Under the pieces are notes generated by a model. It was not told the origin of the DNA, ran no database searches, and saw only the letters and a list, made by a program, of their open reading frames with translations. The translations under genes and the position numbers were made by a program. From Spirochaetaceae bacterium (GTDB taxonomy: Bacteria; Spirochaetota; Spirochaetia; Treponematales; Breznakiellaceae), in NCBI GenBank assembly GCA_031284295.1, contig JAITAE010000102.1, positions 1 to 15,673 on the forward strand: a stretch of 15,673 bases of DNA, in the 5' to 3' direction. Shown one piece after another: positions 7,093-13,100 of the stretch (within the stretch, counting starts at the first letter, position 1; each line of letters begins with the position of its first letter).

Positions 7093-8367
7093 ATGACCAG
7101 AAATAGTATCATTGTGGGGCTTGACATAGGTACAACGAAGGTTCGCGCCGTTATCGCCGAGCAGAGCCCTCAGGGCGGTTTTTCTATAACCGGTGTTGGG
7201 CAGAGCCCTTCTACCGGGCTGCGGAAGGGCGTGGTGGTGAACATTGAAGCCACGCTGCGTTCCATCTCCGCCGCCGTAGAGGCGGCGGAGATGATGAGCG
7301 GACAGGTTGCGGACAACTGTTGGACGGGTATAAGCGGCAGCCATACGGAAGGTGTCATCTCGCGCGGCGTGGTTGCCGTAAACGGCAAGAACCGCACCCA
7401 CCGTGAGATAAGCGGGGACGATATGGAACGTGTGCTGGAAGCTGCTCGCGCCGTTGATTTTTCGATGGACAGAAAAATTCTGGAAGTTATTCCCCAGACC
7501 TACATCGTAGACAGTCAGTCCGGCATACGGGACCCGTTGCACATGATAGGCGTGCGTCTTGAAAGCGAGGTTCTTATCATCACCTGTTCGATGACAAGCG
7601 CGCAGAATCTGGTTAAATGCGTGAATCGCGCCGGTTTCCGGGTGAACGGCCTGGTGCTGCAGACGCTTGCCGCCGGACGCGCTGTACTTACCGAGGAGGA
7701 AAAAGAAATGGGCGTGGCGCTGCTCGATCTGGGCGGCGGCACTTCTAATATTCTTGTTTACAACCAGGGCGCGGCCTGTTTTACCGCTTCTGTCCCGGTG
7801 GGCGGGGCTCAGGTTACAGGCGACATTTCTATCGTAAAAAATATAGCCGCGGAAACGGCTGAAAAGATAAAGCTTGAGGCGGGATGCTGCTGGGAGCCGC
7901 TCCTTGACGAGGTGGAAGAAACGGTAATCGTGCCGGGTATGGGCGGACGCGCGCCGTTTCCGATTCCCCGTTCGCTGATTCTGGATATAGTAAAGCCGCG
8001 TATGACGGAAATTTTTCAGATGGTCAAGGCAAAGGTCGGGGAATACAGTCCGCTACGGACTCTGGGGGGCGGCATAGTGCTTACCGGCGGCGGCGCGAAT
8101 CTTCTGGGATCGGCGGACCTAGCCGCCGAAGTTTTTAACCTGCCGGTGCGTATAGGAAACCCGCTGCCTGTCGGCGGCCTTGTTGACGATTACCGCAACC
8201 CGGTCTATGCCACCGCGGTGGGGCTTGTGCTGGAAGGCAATGAAAGGGAGGGCGGCGCGGCGCCTTCACCGGGCGCTTCGGACGCGGTTCCCGGACATTC
8301 AGACGGAATTAACCCGCTTCCCATTTTTGCCAAAATAGGGAACTGGATAAAACGTGAATTTTTTTAA
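7093..8367 (+). CDS. ftsA: FtsA, actin-like Z-ring membrane anchor
   Basis: FtsA is an actin-fold ATPase that tethers FtsZ to the membrane and recruits later division proteins. The 424-residue product begins with the phosphate-1 loop VGLDIGTTKVRAV (8-20). It has the 1C subdomain after the first strands, the phosphate-2 motif LLDLGGGTSN, and the adenosine motif LTGGGANLLGSADLA. It ends in an amphipathic helix, FAKIGNWIKREFF, the typical C-terminal membrane-targeting sequence, preceded by a Gly/Pro/Ser-rich linker. ATG 7093 follows the divIB stop by two bases, with AGGGA about ten bases upstream. Unusually, ftsZ does not follow directly: 368 bases with tandem repeats and hairpins intervene. Confidence 0.96.
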   Translation: MTRNSIIVGLDIGTTKVRAVIAEQSPQGGFSITGVGQSPSTGLRKGVVVNIEATLRSISAAVEAAEMMSGQVADNCWTGISGSHTEGVISRGVVAVNGKNRTHREISGDDMERVLEAARAVDFSMDRKILEVIPQTYIVDSQSGIRDPLHMIGVRLESEVLIITCSMTSAQNLVKCVNRAGFRVNGLVLQTLAAGRAVLTEEEKEMGVALLDLGGGTSNILVYNQGAACFTASVPVGGAQVTGDISIVKNIAAETAEKIKLEAGCCWEPLLDEVEETVIVPGMGGRAPFPIPRSLILDIVKPRMTEIFQMVKAKVGEYSPLRTLGGGIVLTGGGANLLGSADLAAEVFNLPVRIGNPLPVGGLVDDYRNPVYATAVGLVLEGNEREGGAAPSPGASDAVPGHSDGINPLPIFAKIGNWIKREFF

Positions 8368-8393
8368 ACCGGCACGGAGGGACGGCACACCCG

Positions 8394-8613
8394 GTACGAA
8401 GTAGCGGGGGCGTTACGTGTGATTGCTGTTTCATGCAGTGTTACGTTTACTGGCACGGTACGAGGCAGCGGGGGGCGTTACGTGTGATTGTTGTTTCGTG
8501 CAGTGTTACGTTTACTGGCACGGTACGAGGCAGCGGGGGGCGTTACGTGTGATTGCTGTTTCATGCAGTGTTACGTTTACTGTGCATGGTACGAGGCAGC
8601 GGGGGGCGTTACG
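8394..8613. repeat. Tandem repeat, 3.4 units of about 65 bp, between ftsA and ftsZ
   Basis: Units start with GTACGA at 8394, 8458, 8523 and 8589, giving lengths 64, 65 and 66. The fourth is partial and breaks off near 8613. Units 2 and 3 differ at only a few positions; unit 1 differs slightly more at its left end. Each contains GTTACGTGTGATTG and GCAGTGTTACGTTTAC. The open frames across it are repeat shadows: they encode the same peptide over and over in shifting frames and have no ribosome site. Confidence 0.9.
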
Positions 8614-8680
8614 GGGGCGCGCAGCCCCCGTAGAGGGGGTAGGGCGCAACATAGTGCGCCCGTAGGGGGAGACTTCCCCC
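8612..8680. other. Three consecutive GC-rich hairpins ahead of ftsZ
   Basis: Hairpin 1: CGGGGGC (8612-8618) with GCCCCCG (8624-8630). Hairpin 2: GGGCGCA (8642-8648) with TGCGCCC (8655-8661). Hairpin 3: GGGGGA (8665-8670) with TCCCCC (8675-8680). They follow the tandem repeat directly. The sequence after the last stem (ACTTTAATTTTG) is T-rich but not a clean U-tract. They could weaken readthrough from ftsA, act as RNA-processing sites, or be part of a dispersed repeat. Confidence 0.6.
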
Positions 8681-8716
8681 ACTTTAATTTTGAAAAAACC
8701 GCAGTAGCGGAAAATT

Positions 8717-8731
8717 TATAAGATTTGGGGG
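8717..8731 (+). promoter_or_regulatory. Possible ftsZ -10 box and ribosome site
   Basis: TATAAG (8717-8722) matches five of six -10 positions. The best upstream TTGAAA (8690-8695) is 21 bases away, too far for a normal spacer, so the promoter is weak or needs an activator. GGGGG (8727-8731) lies four bases before ATG 8736 and is the likely ribosome site. If TATAAG were used, the leader would be very short. Confidence 0.35.
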
Positions 8732-8735
8732 ATAT

Positions 8736-9935
8736 ATGAATATCTTGGGAGTTTCTGATATGGAAATCGCAGGACAAAGCGAGACGATAATAAAAGTTAT
8801 CGGCTCAGGCGGCGGCGGTTCCAACGCGGTAAACCGCATGATTGAATCCGGTTTGGATAATGTTCAGTTTATAACGGCAAATACCGATTTGCAGGCGCTG
8901 AACAAGAGCAAGGCGATGGTGAAGCTGCCTATCGGGTCTAAACTGACAGCCGGTCTTGGCGCGGGCGGGCGGCCTGAAGTTGGCGAAAACGCCGCGACTG
9001 AGGACCGCGACATGATTGAAAACGCGCTTCGCGGTGCGGATATGGTGTTCATCACCACGGGCATGGGCGGCGGTACGGGTACGGGTTCGGCGCCGGTCAT
9101 CGCCGAGATCGCGAAATCGCTGGGTGCGCTCACGGTGGGTGTTGTTACGATGCCGTTTGATTTTGAGGGTAAGAGTAAGATGAGTATCGCAAAGGAGGGG
9201 CTCGCCAAGCTGCGCTCCGTCGTTGATGTTATCATAACCATCCCCAATCAGAATGTTTACAAAATTGTTGACCGCCATTCGTCTATGGCTGAAATGTTCC
9301 TGAAGGTTGACGATGTGCTGCGGCAGGGTATCCAGGGTATCTCGGACATGATTACCAAGCACGGCGAGATAAACATTGACTTTGCGGATGTGCGTGAATT
9401 CACGCGCGGTCAGGGCGGCGCGCTGATAGGTATAGGCGGGGGGTCCGGTGAAAACCGTGCCGGGGAGGCTGCGGAAGCGGCTATGAGTAACCCCATGCTT
9501 GAGGTGTCGTCTATAAAGGGCGCTCAAAAAATACTTGTAAATGTTACCGCCGGCAGGGACCTTTCACCGCCTGAATTCCAGGACATAGTAAACAAGGTAA
9601 CGGAATTCGCGGATGAGGATGTGAAGTTGAAGGCGGGCTGGGTTATCGATCAGAGTATGGAGGGGAAGGTTCAGGTAACGGTTGTCGCGACAGGTTTTGA
9701 TGACCCTTCCGTTATAAAGCTTAAACCCATCAAAGACGCGGACGAAAAAAAGGCGGGCGGGCAGCACAGCGATTTTTTGTTTGGCGATGAATGGGACAAC
9801 CTGCGTGGGGGCGATGGAAAGCATCCGCCGCTGCCGCTTCGCGGCGACGATCTTGAGACGCCTACCGTCCTTCGCCGCGGCAGTATGAGCGTTATTGAAA
9901 ACTATGGTCAGTTCAAACAGGGCTGCGCCGGATAA
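8736..9935 (+). CDS. ftsZ: FtsZ, tubulin-like cell division GTPase
   Basis: FtsZ polymerises with GTP into the ring that organises septation. The 399-residue protein has the nucleotide-binding start [18 protein letters not shown] (about 19-36), the tubulin signature [12 protein letters not shown], the GTPase domain with [14 protein letters not shown], and the second domain ([21 protein letters not shown]...VVATGF). The linker runs to a C-terminal LETPTVLRR that resembles the conserved FtsA-binding peptide. Instead of ending there, it continues about 18 residues ([18 protein letters not shown]) through the xer start region. ATG 8736 has GGGGG upstream; ATG 8760, with GGGAG upstream, is an alternative. 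The gap from ftsA suggests partly separate expression. Confidence 0.97.
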   Translation: MNILGVSDMEIAGQSETIIKVIGSGGGGSNAVNRMIESGLDNVQFITANTDLQALNKSKAMVKLPIGSKLTAGLGAGGRPEVGENAATEDRDMIENALRGADMVFITTGMGGGTGTGSAPVIAEIAKSLGALTVGVVTMPFDFEGKSKMSIAKEGLAKLRSVVDVIITIPNQNVYKIVDRHSSMAEMFLKVDDVLRQGIQGISDMITKHGEINIDFADVREFTRGQGGALIGIGGGSGENRAGEAAEAAMSNPMLEVSSIKGAQKILVNVTAGRDLSPPEFQDIVNKVTEFADEDVKLKAGWVIDQSMEGKVQVTVVATGFDDPSVIKLKPIKDADEKKAGGQHSDFLFGDEWDNLRGGDGKHPPLPLRGDDLETPTVLRRGSMSVIENYGQFKQGCAG

Positions 9936-10914
9936 GGCGCTTGTCGAACGCTACCGGTCCAGGCTTGTAAGTGTGGACCGCCTGTCGCGGCTTTCTGTAG
10001 AAACATACCTTGCCGAAATCCGGCGGCTGCTTGTCTATGCCGGACCGGCGGGCGCGGAAAGCGCGGACAGCGCCACGCTGACGCGCTACCTGGAGGAACG
10101 GGCGCTTAGCGACGGGATAGACTGGCGGAGTACGGCCAAGGCTATCGCCGCGCTGCGCTCATTCTACCGCTTTCTGATCGATTCGGGCGTCAGAAAGGAT
10201 AATCCCGCTTCTCTGCTCGAAGCGCCCAGGAGTGAAGCGCGGCTGCCAGAGGCGCTTCCCGCCGAATCGATAGACGCCCTGCTTGCCCTGATAGATACCG
10301 GCTCGCCGGCTGGCCTGCGGGACAGGGCTCTTTTCGAATTGGTGTACTCGTCCGGTCTCCGCGTCTCCGAAGCTGTTGGCCTTAATGTTGACGACTGCTT
10401 TTTCAGTGAGGCCGTGATTCGGGTTACGGGTAAGGGCAGGAAGGAAAGGCTTGTTCCTTTCGGCTCCGCCGCGGAAGATACGCTACGCCGCTACCTGGCT
10501 CTGGGCCGCCCGTTGCTGCTGAAACCGGGCCGTAAATCGGAGGCGCTGTTCCTGAGCCGTCTGGGGCGGCGGCTTGGCCGTAAGGGTATCTGGAAAAATT
10601 ACGCGGCTCTTGCCGCGCGTAACGGTACAAGCTCAAAACTCCATACGCTGCGTCATAGTTTTGCCACGGAACTCCTGTCCGGCGGCGCGGATATCCGTTC
10701 CGTGCAGGAGCTTCTGGGCCACGCCGATATAAGCACTACGCAAATCTATACCCACGTAGCCGTATCGGCTCTGGAAGACGCGCACAAAAAGTATATGCCG
10801 GTCTTGGATCCCACCCCGCCCACACCAGTGGGTTTAAAGTCCGCTACGCGCCCGCCAGCGGGTTTAAAGTCCGCTACGCGCCCACCAGTGGGTTTAAAGT
10901 CCGCTACGCGGTAG
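9904..10914 (+). CDS. Xer-type tyrosine recombinase (XerC/XerD-like)
   Basis: Tyrosine recombinases of the Xer group resolve chromosome dimers at dif during division. An N-terminal SAM-like core-binding domain (about 10-105, with [14 protein letters not shown] and [18 protein letters not shown]) precedes the catalytic domain. The catalytic residues are all present: Arg153 ([16 protein letters not shown]), Lys177 ([12 protein letters not shown]), His247 and Arg250 ([12 protein letters not shown]), His273 (LLGHADIS) and Tyr282 (TTQIYTH). It should be active. I cannot decide between XerC and XerD. ATG 9904 overlaps ftsZ by 32 bases; the frame extends to TTG 9895, and no clear ribosome site is seen. 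Unusually, after the normal end ([10 protein letters not shown]) a 30-bp DNA repeat encodes three copies of P(V/A)GLKSATR. Confidence 0.92.
   Translation: MVSSNRAAPDKALVERYRSRLVSVDRLSRLSVETYLAEIRRLLVYAGPAGAESADSATLTRYLEERALSDGIDWRSTAKAIAALRSFYRFLIDSGVRKDNPASLLEAPRSEARLPEALPAESIDALLALIDTGSPAGLRDRALFELVYSSGLRVSEAVGLNVDDCFFSEAVIRVTGKGRKERLVPFGSAAEDTLRRYLALGRPLLLKPGRKSEALFLSRLGRRLGRKGIWKNYAALAARNGTSSKLHTLRHSFATELLSGGADIRSVQELLGHADISTTQIYTHVAVSALEDAHKKYMPVLDPTPPTPVGLKSATRPPAGLKSATRPPVGLKSATR
10821..10910. repeat. Three 30-bp tandem repeats in the 3' end of the recombinase gene
   Basis: GGTTTAAAGTCCGCTACGCG recurs identically at 10831, 10861 and 10891, an exact 30-bp period. The variable ten bases between are short palindrome-like segments (CACCAGTG or GCCAGCG within CCC...GGG). 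Because 30 is a multiple of three the frame stays open, adding [14 protein letters not shown] units to the recombinase. The stop codon follows one base after the last unit. The DNA itself looks like a repeat element rather than evolved coding sequence. Confidence 0.9.
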
Positions 10915-10918
10915 CATA

Positions 10919-10947
10919 CCGCCAGCCCACCCCGCCGGCGGCCTTTT
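10919..10947 (+). terminator. Possible weak terminator after the recombinase gene
   Basis: CCGCC (10919-10923) can pair with GGCGG (10937-10941), followed by CCTTTTAAA. Within it, 10932-10941 is a perfect palindrome (CCGCCGGCGG). The T-tract is only four bases and the loop of the longer stem is large, so termination would be inefficient. It is the only candidate at the end of the dcw-xer unit. Confidence 0.35.
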
Positions 10948-10985
10948 AAATACGCGGGTATGTCAGGTGTTGTCTTTGCTGTTTT

Positions 10986-11177
10986 CTAGGGCAACGCTGA
11001 TTAACTTGAGGCCTCGCCAACTTCGTTGGCGCATCATCGTTGCCCTAAGGAGCAAGCTCATCCTGCTTAACCCATTAAGGAAGGAGTGTCAACTTCGTTG
11101 ACATTCGCATTAAAGGAGCACCGATTGCGTCAGCTATGTTGACGAATGCGCACTCGCATAAATCAGTGTTGCCCTAG
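10986..11177. mobile_element. 192-bp MITE-like element with 17-bp terminal inverted repeats
   Basis: The left end CTAGGGCAACGCTGATT (10986-11002) is the inverse of AATCAGTGTTGCCCTAG (11161-11177) with one mismatch. Inside are hairpins built on a common core: GCCAAC-ttc-GTTGGC (11016-11030), TGTCAAC-ttc-GTTGACA (11087-11103), and CGTCA/TGACG (11128-11144). A partial extra copy of the end motif (GTTGCCCTAA) lies near 11039-11048. No ORF of note is inside. The structure fits a non-autonomous inverted-repeat element. No clear target-site duplication is visible, and I do not know the family. Confidence 0.6.
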
Positions 11178-11266
11178 GTCTTCAATGATTCATTCTTCAA
11201 AAGAGTACTCTAAATCGTCCACGGATTACACAGATTAACATTTCTCATTCATCACTCTTCATTTCC
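11178..11266. other. Simple and dispersed repeat debris
   Basis: No gene. The stretch includes CACGGATTACACAGATTAAC (from about 11220), a motif type seen again in altered form at 14897-14951, and a piece (about 11240-11268) whose reverse complement (AAGAGTGATGAATGAGAAATG) resembles the GAAGAGTGAAGAGTGAAG run at 11524-11546. These look like degraded repeats flanking the gene remnant. Confidence 0.4.
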
Positions 11267-11500
11267 TTAGGGCACTATTGCCTCGCCTTCCCACTCAATC
11301 TCCCAGCGCCCCGTCATGTAAACACGCTTCCCCCGGTATTCCTCCCCGAACTCCAGGTAGAGCGGACTCGCCGTGTCAAAAGCCGAGTTGACAAACTCCT
11401 CAATGCCCGCGGGGTCGTGGTCTAGGATAGCCCAGCGCACCTCAATGCCGTGCACGTCGGCGGGCTTGCCGCAGTGAGTGGAGCCCTTGTCGCGATGGGA
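11267..11500 (-). pseudogene. C-terminal remnant of a conserved hypothetical protein
   Basis: Reading on - from about 11500 to the TAA at 11267-11269 gives about 77 residues containing GSTHCGKPADVHGIEVRWAILD, NSAFDTASPLYLEF, RGKRVYMTGRWE and a final EGEAIVP. From memory this matches the C-terminal end of a hypothetical family in which HG.E..WAILD, NS.FDT..P.TLEF, RGK.VY...RWE and AI(V/I)P are conserved, here lacking a few residues before the end. I know of no firm function for that family. The open frame continues to 11620 but the upstream part is repeat sequence, so the first part of the gene has been lost. Homology seems to stop where the GC-rich repeat at 11503 starts. Confidence 0.55.
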
Positions 11501-11502
11501 GC

Positions 11503-11665
11503 GGGCCGCCGCCAGGCGGCTGAGGAGTGAAGAGTGAAGAGTGAAGACACAAAAACTTATTCTAAACAGCGGCCTGATCCCGCGCCACAGCCGGTCGCTT
11601 TTTCGCCTAAACGCGCTCAATGTTTCGCGCGCCGTTATCGGGCTGGGGCCGCCGCCTGGCGGCTG
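11503..11665. repeat. Pair of 20-bp GC-rich direct repeats around a 123-bp segment
   Basis: GGGCCGCCGCCAGGCGGCTG (11503-11522) recurs at 11646-11665 with one change (A to T at the centre of its CCGCC-n-GGCGG palindrome). The enclosed segment carries a GAGTGAA-type short tandem (11524-11546) and an open frame from GTG 11541 to 11717 (58 codons, starts MKTQKLILNSGLIP) that I do not recognise and consider doubtful. The arrangement could mark a small insertion or recombination between repeats. Confidence 0.45.
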
Positions 11666-11756
11666 GGAGTCGTCCTTGAGAGGGTGCGCGGCGGCGGGGT
11701 ATAGTCATACACCGTAAGGCCGGTTTATTATTCAGGGGAACGGGCCGTGTAGGGCC

Positions 11757-12473
11757 ATGAGGTTGTATAGTATGCTGTTGATGTTAAATTTTTTGGCAAA
11801 AGGCGCGCTTGTTTCGCTGGAGATTTTTTTTCTGACGCTTGTTTTTTCACTGCCGCTCGCAATGCCGATAGCCCTTGCGCGAACATCAAAGAATCGGGTA
11901 TTGAGCGGCATAATAAATATTTATCTGTTAATAATGCGGGGAACGCCGCTTATTTTGCAGCTTATATTTATTTATTTCGTGCCGAAATATTTTTACACGT
12001 TTTTGTACAACACGTTTTCGCCGTTTATTGTTTCCGAAAGTCTCTGGGCCGCCGCCAAATTTATTTTATCGTACAACCGCTTTACGGCGGTGATAATAGC
12101 TTTTGTACTGAACTATGCGGCCTACTTTGCCGAGATTTACCGCGGCGGCATCGAGGCCATATCAAAAGGACAGTACGAGGCCGCAAAGGTGCTCGGCTTT
12201 ACGAATAGGCAGGCGTTTAACCGGATTATTTTGCCGCAGGTGATAAAGCGAATCCTGCCCGCTTCAGGGAACGAGGTGATCACGCTTGTAAAAGATACCG
12301 CTCTTGCTCAGGTTATAGGGGTCGCGGAGCTTTTTCACGCCGCGCAGAACGCCGCCGCCCGTGAATTCTCGACAATACCGATATTCGCGGCGGGCGTATT
12401 TTACTTCATCATGAATTGGGTGGTATCCTTCGCGTTCGTCCGCACCGAAAAAAAATTGTCGTACTACAGTTAG
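11757..12473 (+). CDS. Amino-acid ABC transporter permease (HisM/GlnP type), orphan
   Basis: This 238-residue inner-membrane protein resembles permeases of polar amino-acid uptake ABC transporters. Membrane segments lie at about 8-40, 51-78, 108-126, 180-195 and 206-228. Near the N-terminus it has the LARTSKNRVLSGIINIYLLIMRGTP block typical of the family. The cytoplasmic EAA loop that contacts the ATPase is EAAKVLGFTNRQAFNRIILPQ (141-161). ATG 11757 has AGGG very close upstream; ATG 11772, with GAGG nine bases upstream, is equally plausible. No ATPase or substrate-binding protein is adjacent: the gene is flanked by repeats on both sides, so its partners lie elsewhere or were separated. The substrate cannot be assigned. 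Confidence 0.88.
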   Translation: MRLYSMLLMLNFLAKGALVSLEIFFLTLVFSLPLAMPIALARTSKNRVLSGIINIYLLIMRGTPLILQLIFIYFVPKYFYTFLYNTFSPFIVSESLWAAAKFILSYNRFTAVIIAFVLNYAAYFAEIYRGGIEAISKGQYEAAKVLGFTNRQAFNRIILPQVIKRILPASGNEVITLVKDTALAQVIGVAELFHAAQNAAAREFSTIPIFAAGVFYFIMNWVVSFAFVRTEKKLSYYS

Positions 12474-12528
12474 CCTCCTGTAAAGGTTGCGGTTCTCCTC
12501 TGGAGAGGGCGGGGGAGCCCGCTTGCTG
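12474..12528 (+). other. Short spacer with a weak hairpin after the permease
   Basis: GCGGG (12509-12513) can pair with CCCGC (12518-12522), loop GGAG, followed by TTGCTGCTAG. It lacks a T-run and is at best a weak terminator for the permease gene. Confidence 0.25.
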
Positions 12529-12741
12529 CTAGTATCCAGACATCATTCAAACTGTAGATTTAAGTTTTGGTATATGGGCGCATCGCCGCTGCGCGGCGAC
12601 CGGGCTATCCGCTCTAATGAACCTCCCCACCCTTCAGGGTGGGGAGGTTCATTCCGCTTCTATCCCTTGCGCGGAGCTTCGTCTCCTGAATAAGATATCC
12701 GCACTGGGAAACCGGTATTTACAATCGTGTCGGGATACTAG
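12529..12741. mobile_element. Dispersed palindromic repeat, copy 1, with short terminal inverted repeats
   Basis: Positions 12529-12682 match the second copy at 15014-15151, from CTAGTATCCAGACATC through GCGGAGCTTCGT. Inside are a conserved hairpin CGCCGC-tgc-GCGGCG and, between the flanks ending CTATCCGCT and starting CCGCTTCTATCCC, an 18-bp perfect palindrome arm pair (12616-12633 with 12636-12653). Beyond the shared part, GGATACTAG at 12733-12741 is the exact inverse of CTAGTATCC at 12529-12537, so the element may be bounded by CTAG-ended inverted repeats (213 bp). The conserved block (reverse complement has GGGATAGAAGCGG and GCGGATAGCCCGGTCGC) resembles REP-like repeats; that family link is inference. 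Confidence 0.7.
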
Positions 12742-12778
12742 CCGTTTATGATGGAGGCGTTGTGAGGCGAGTGAGTAT

Positions 12779-12976
12779 GCGGTTCCAAAGGCGCGGCCTT
12801 TGGCCCGGAATGTGCTAATAACACGGCAGCCAAAGCCTCCACCCGCAGTTCCAAAGGCGCAGCCTTTGGCCCGGAATGTGCTAATAACACGGCAGTCAAA
12901 GCCTCCACCGGCAGTTCCAAAGGCGCAGCCTTTGGCCCGGAATGTACTAATGATGCGGCAGTCAAAGCCTCCACCC
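12779..12976. repeat. Three exact-period 66-bp tandem repeats
   Basis: Units occupy 12779-12844, 12845-12910 and 12911-12976, differing at only a few positions. Each contains a hairpin CCAAAGGC-gca-GCCTTTGG and the segment CCCGGAATGT(G/A)CTAAT. As 66 is a multiple of three, several frames stay open on both strands with 22-residue repeats; none has a ribosome site or recognisable protein, so I treat them as shadows. The remaining bases to 13100 include two copies of CGGAGGGGGTAACG (about 12981 and 13063) and no gene. Confidence 0.85.
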
Positions 12977-13100
12977 GCCACGGAGGGGGTAACGGGAGGG
13001 GCGTTGAGGCGGCTGGGAGTTAAGGGGAACTTCCCAGGCATTACATTCTGCTACCGTCCCGCGGAGGGGGTAACGCCTGTGTTTGCTGAAAGGCGCCGCT

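Noticed and set aside
8394-8613. CRISPR array
   Set aside because: Units of 65 bp are contiguous with no unique spacers, and no cas genes are present. The same reasoning applies to the 30-bp and 66-bp arrays.
8423-8721. Open frames of 77-80 codons between ftsA and ftsZ
   Set aside because: They follow the 65-bp tandem repeat, repeat the same peptide in shifted frames, and run into hairpins. No support for translation.
8805-9527. 240-codon minus-strand frame inside ftsZ
   Set aside because: Shadow of ftsZ with His/Arg-rich composition and no domain.
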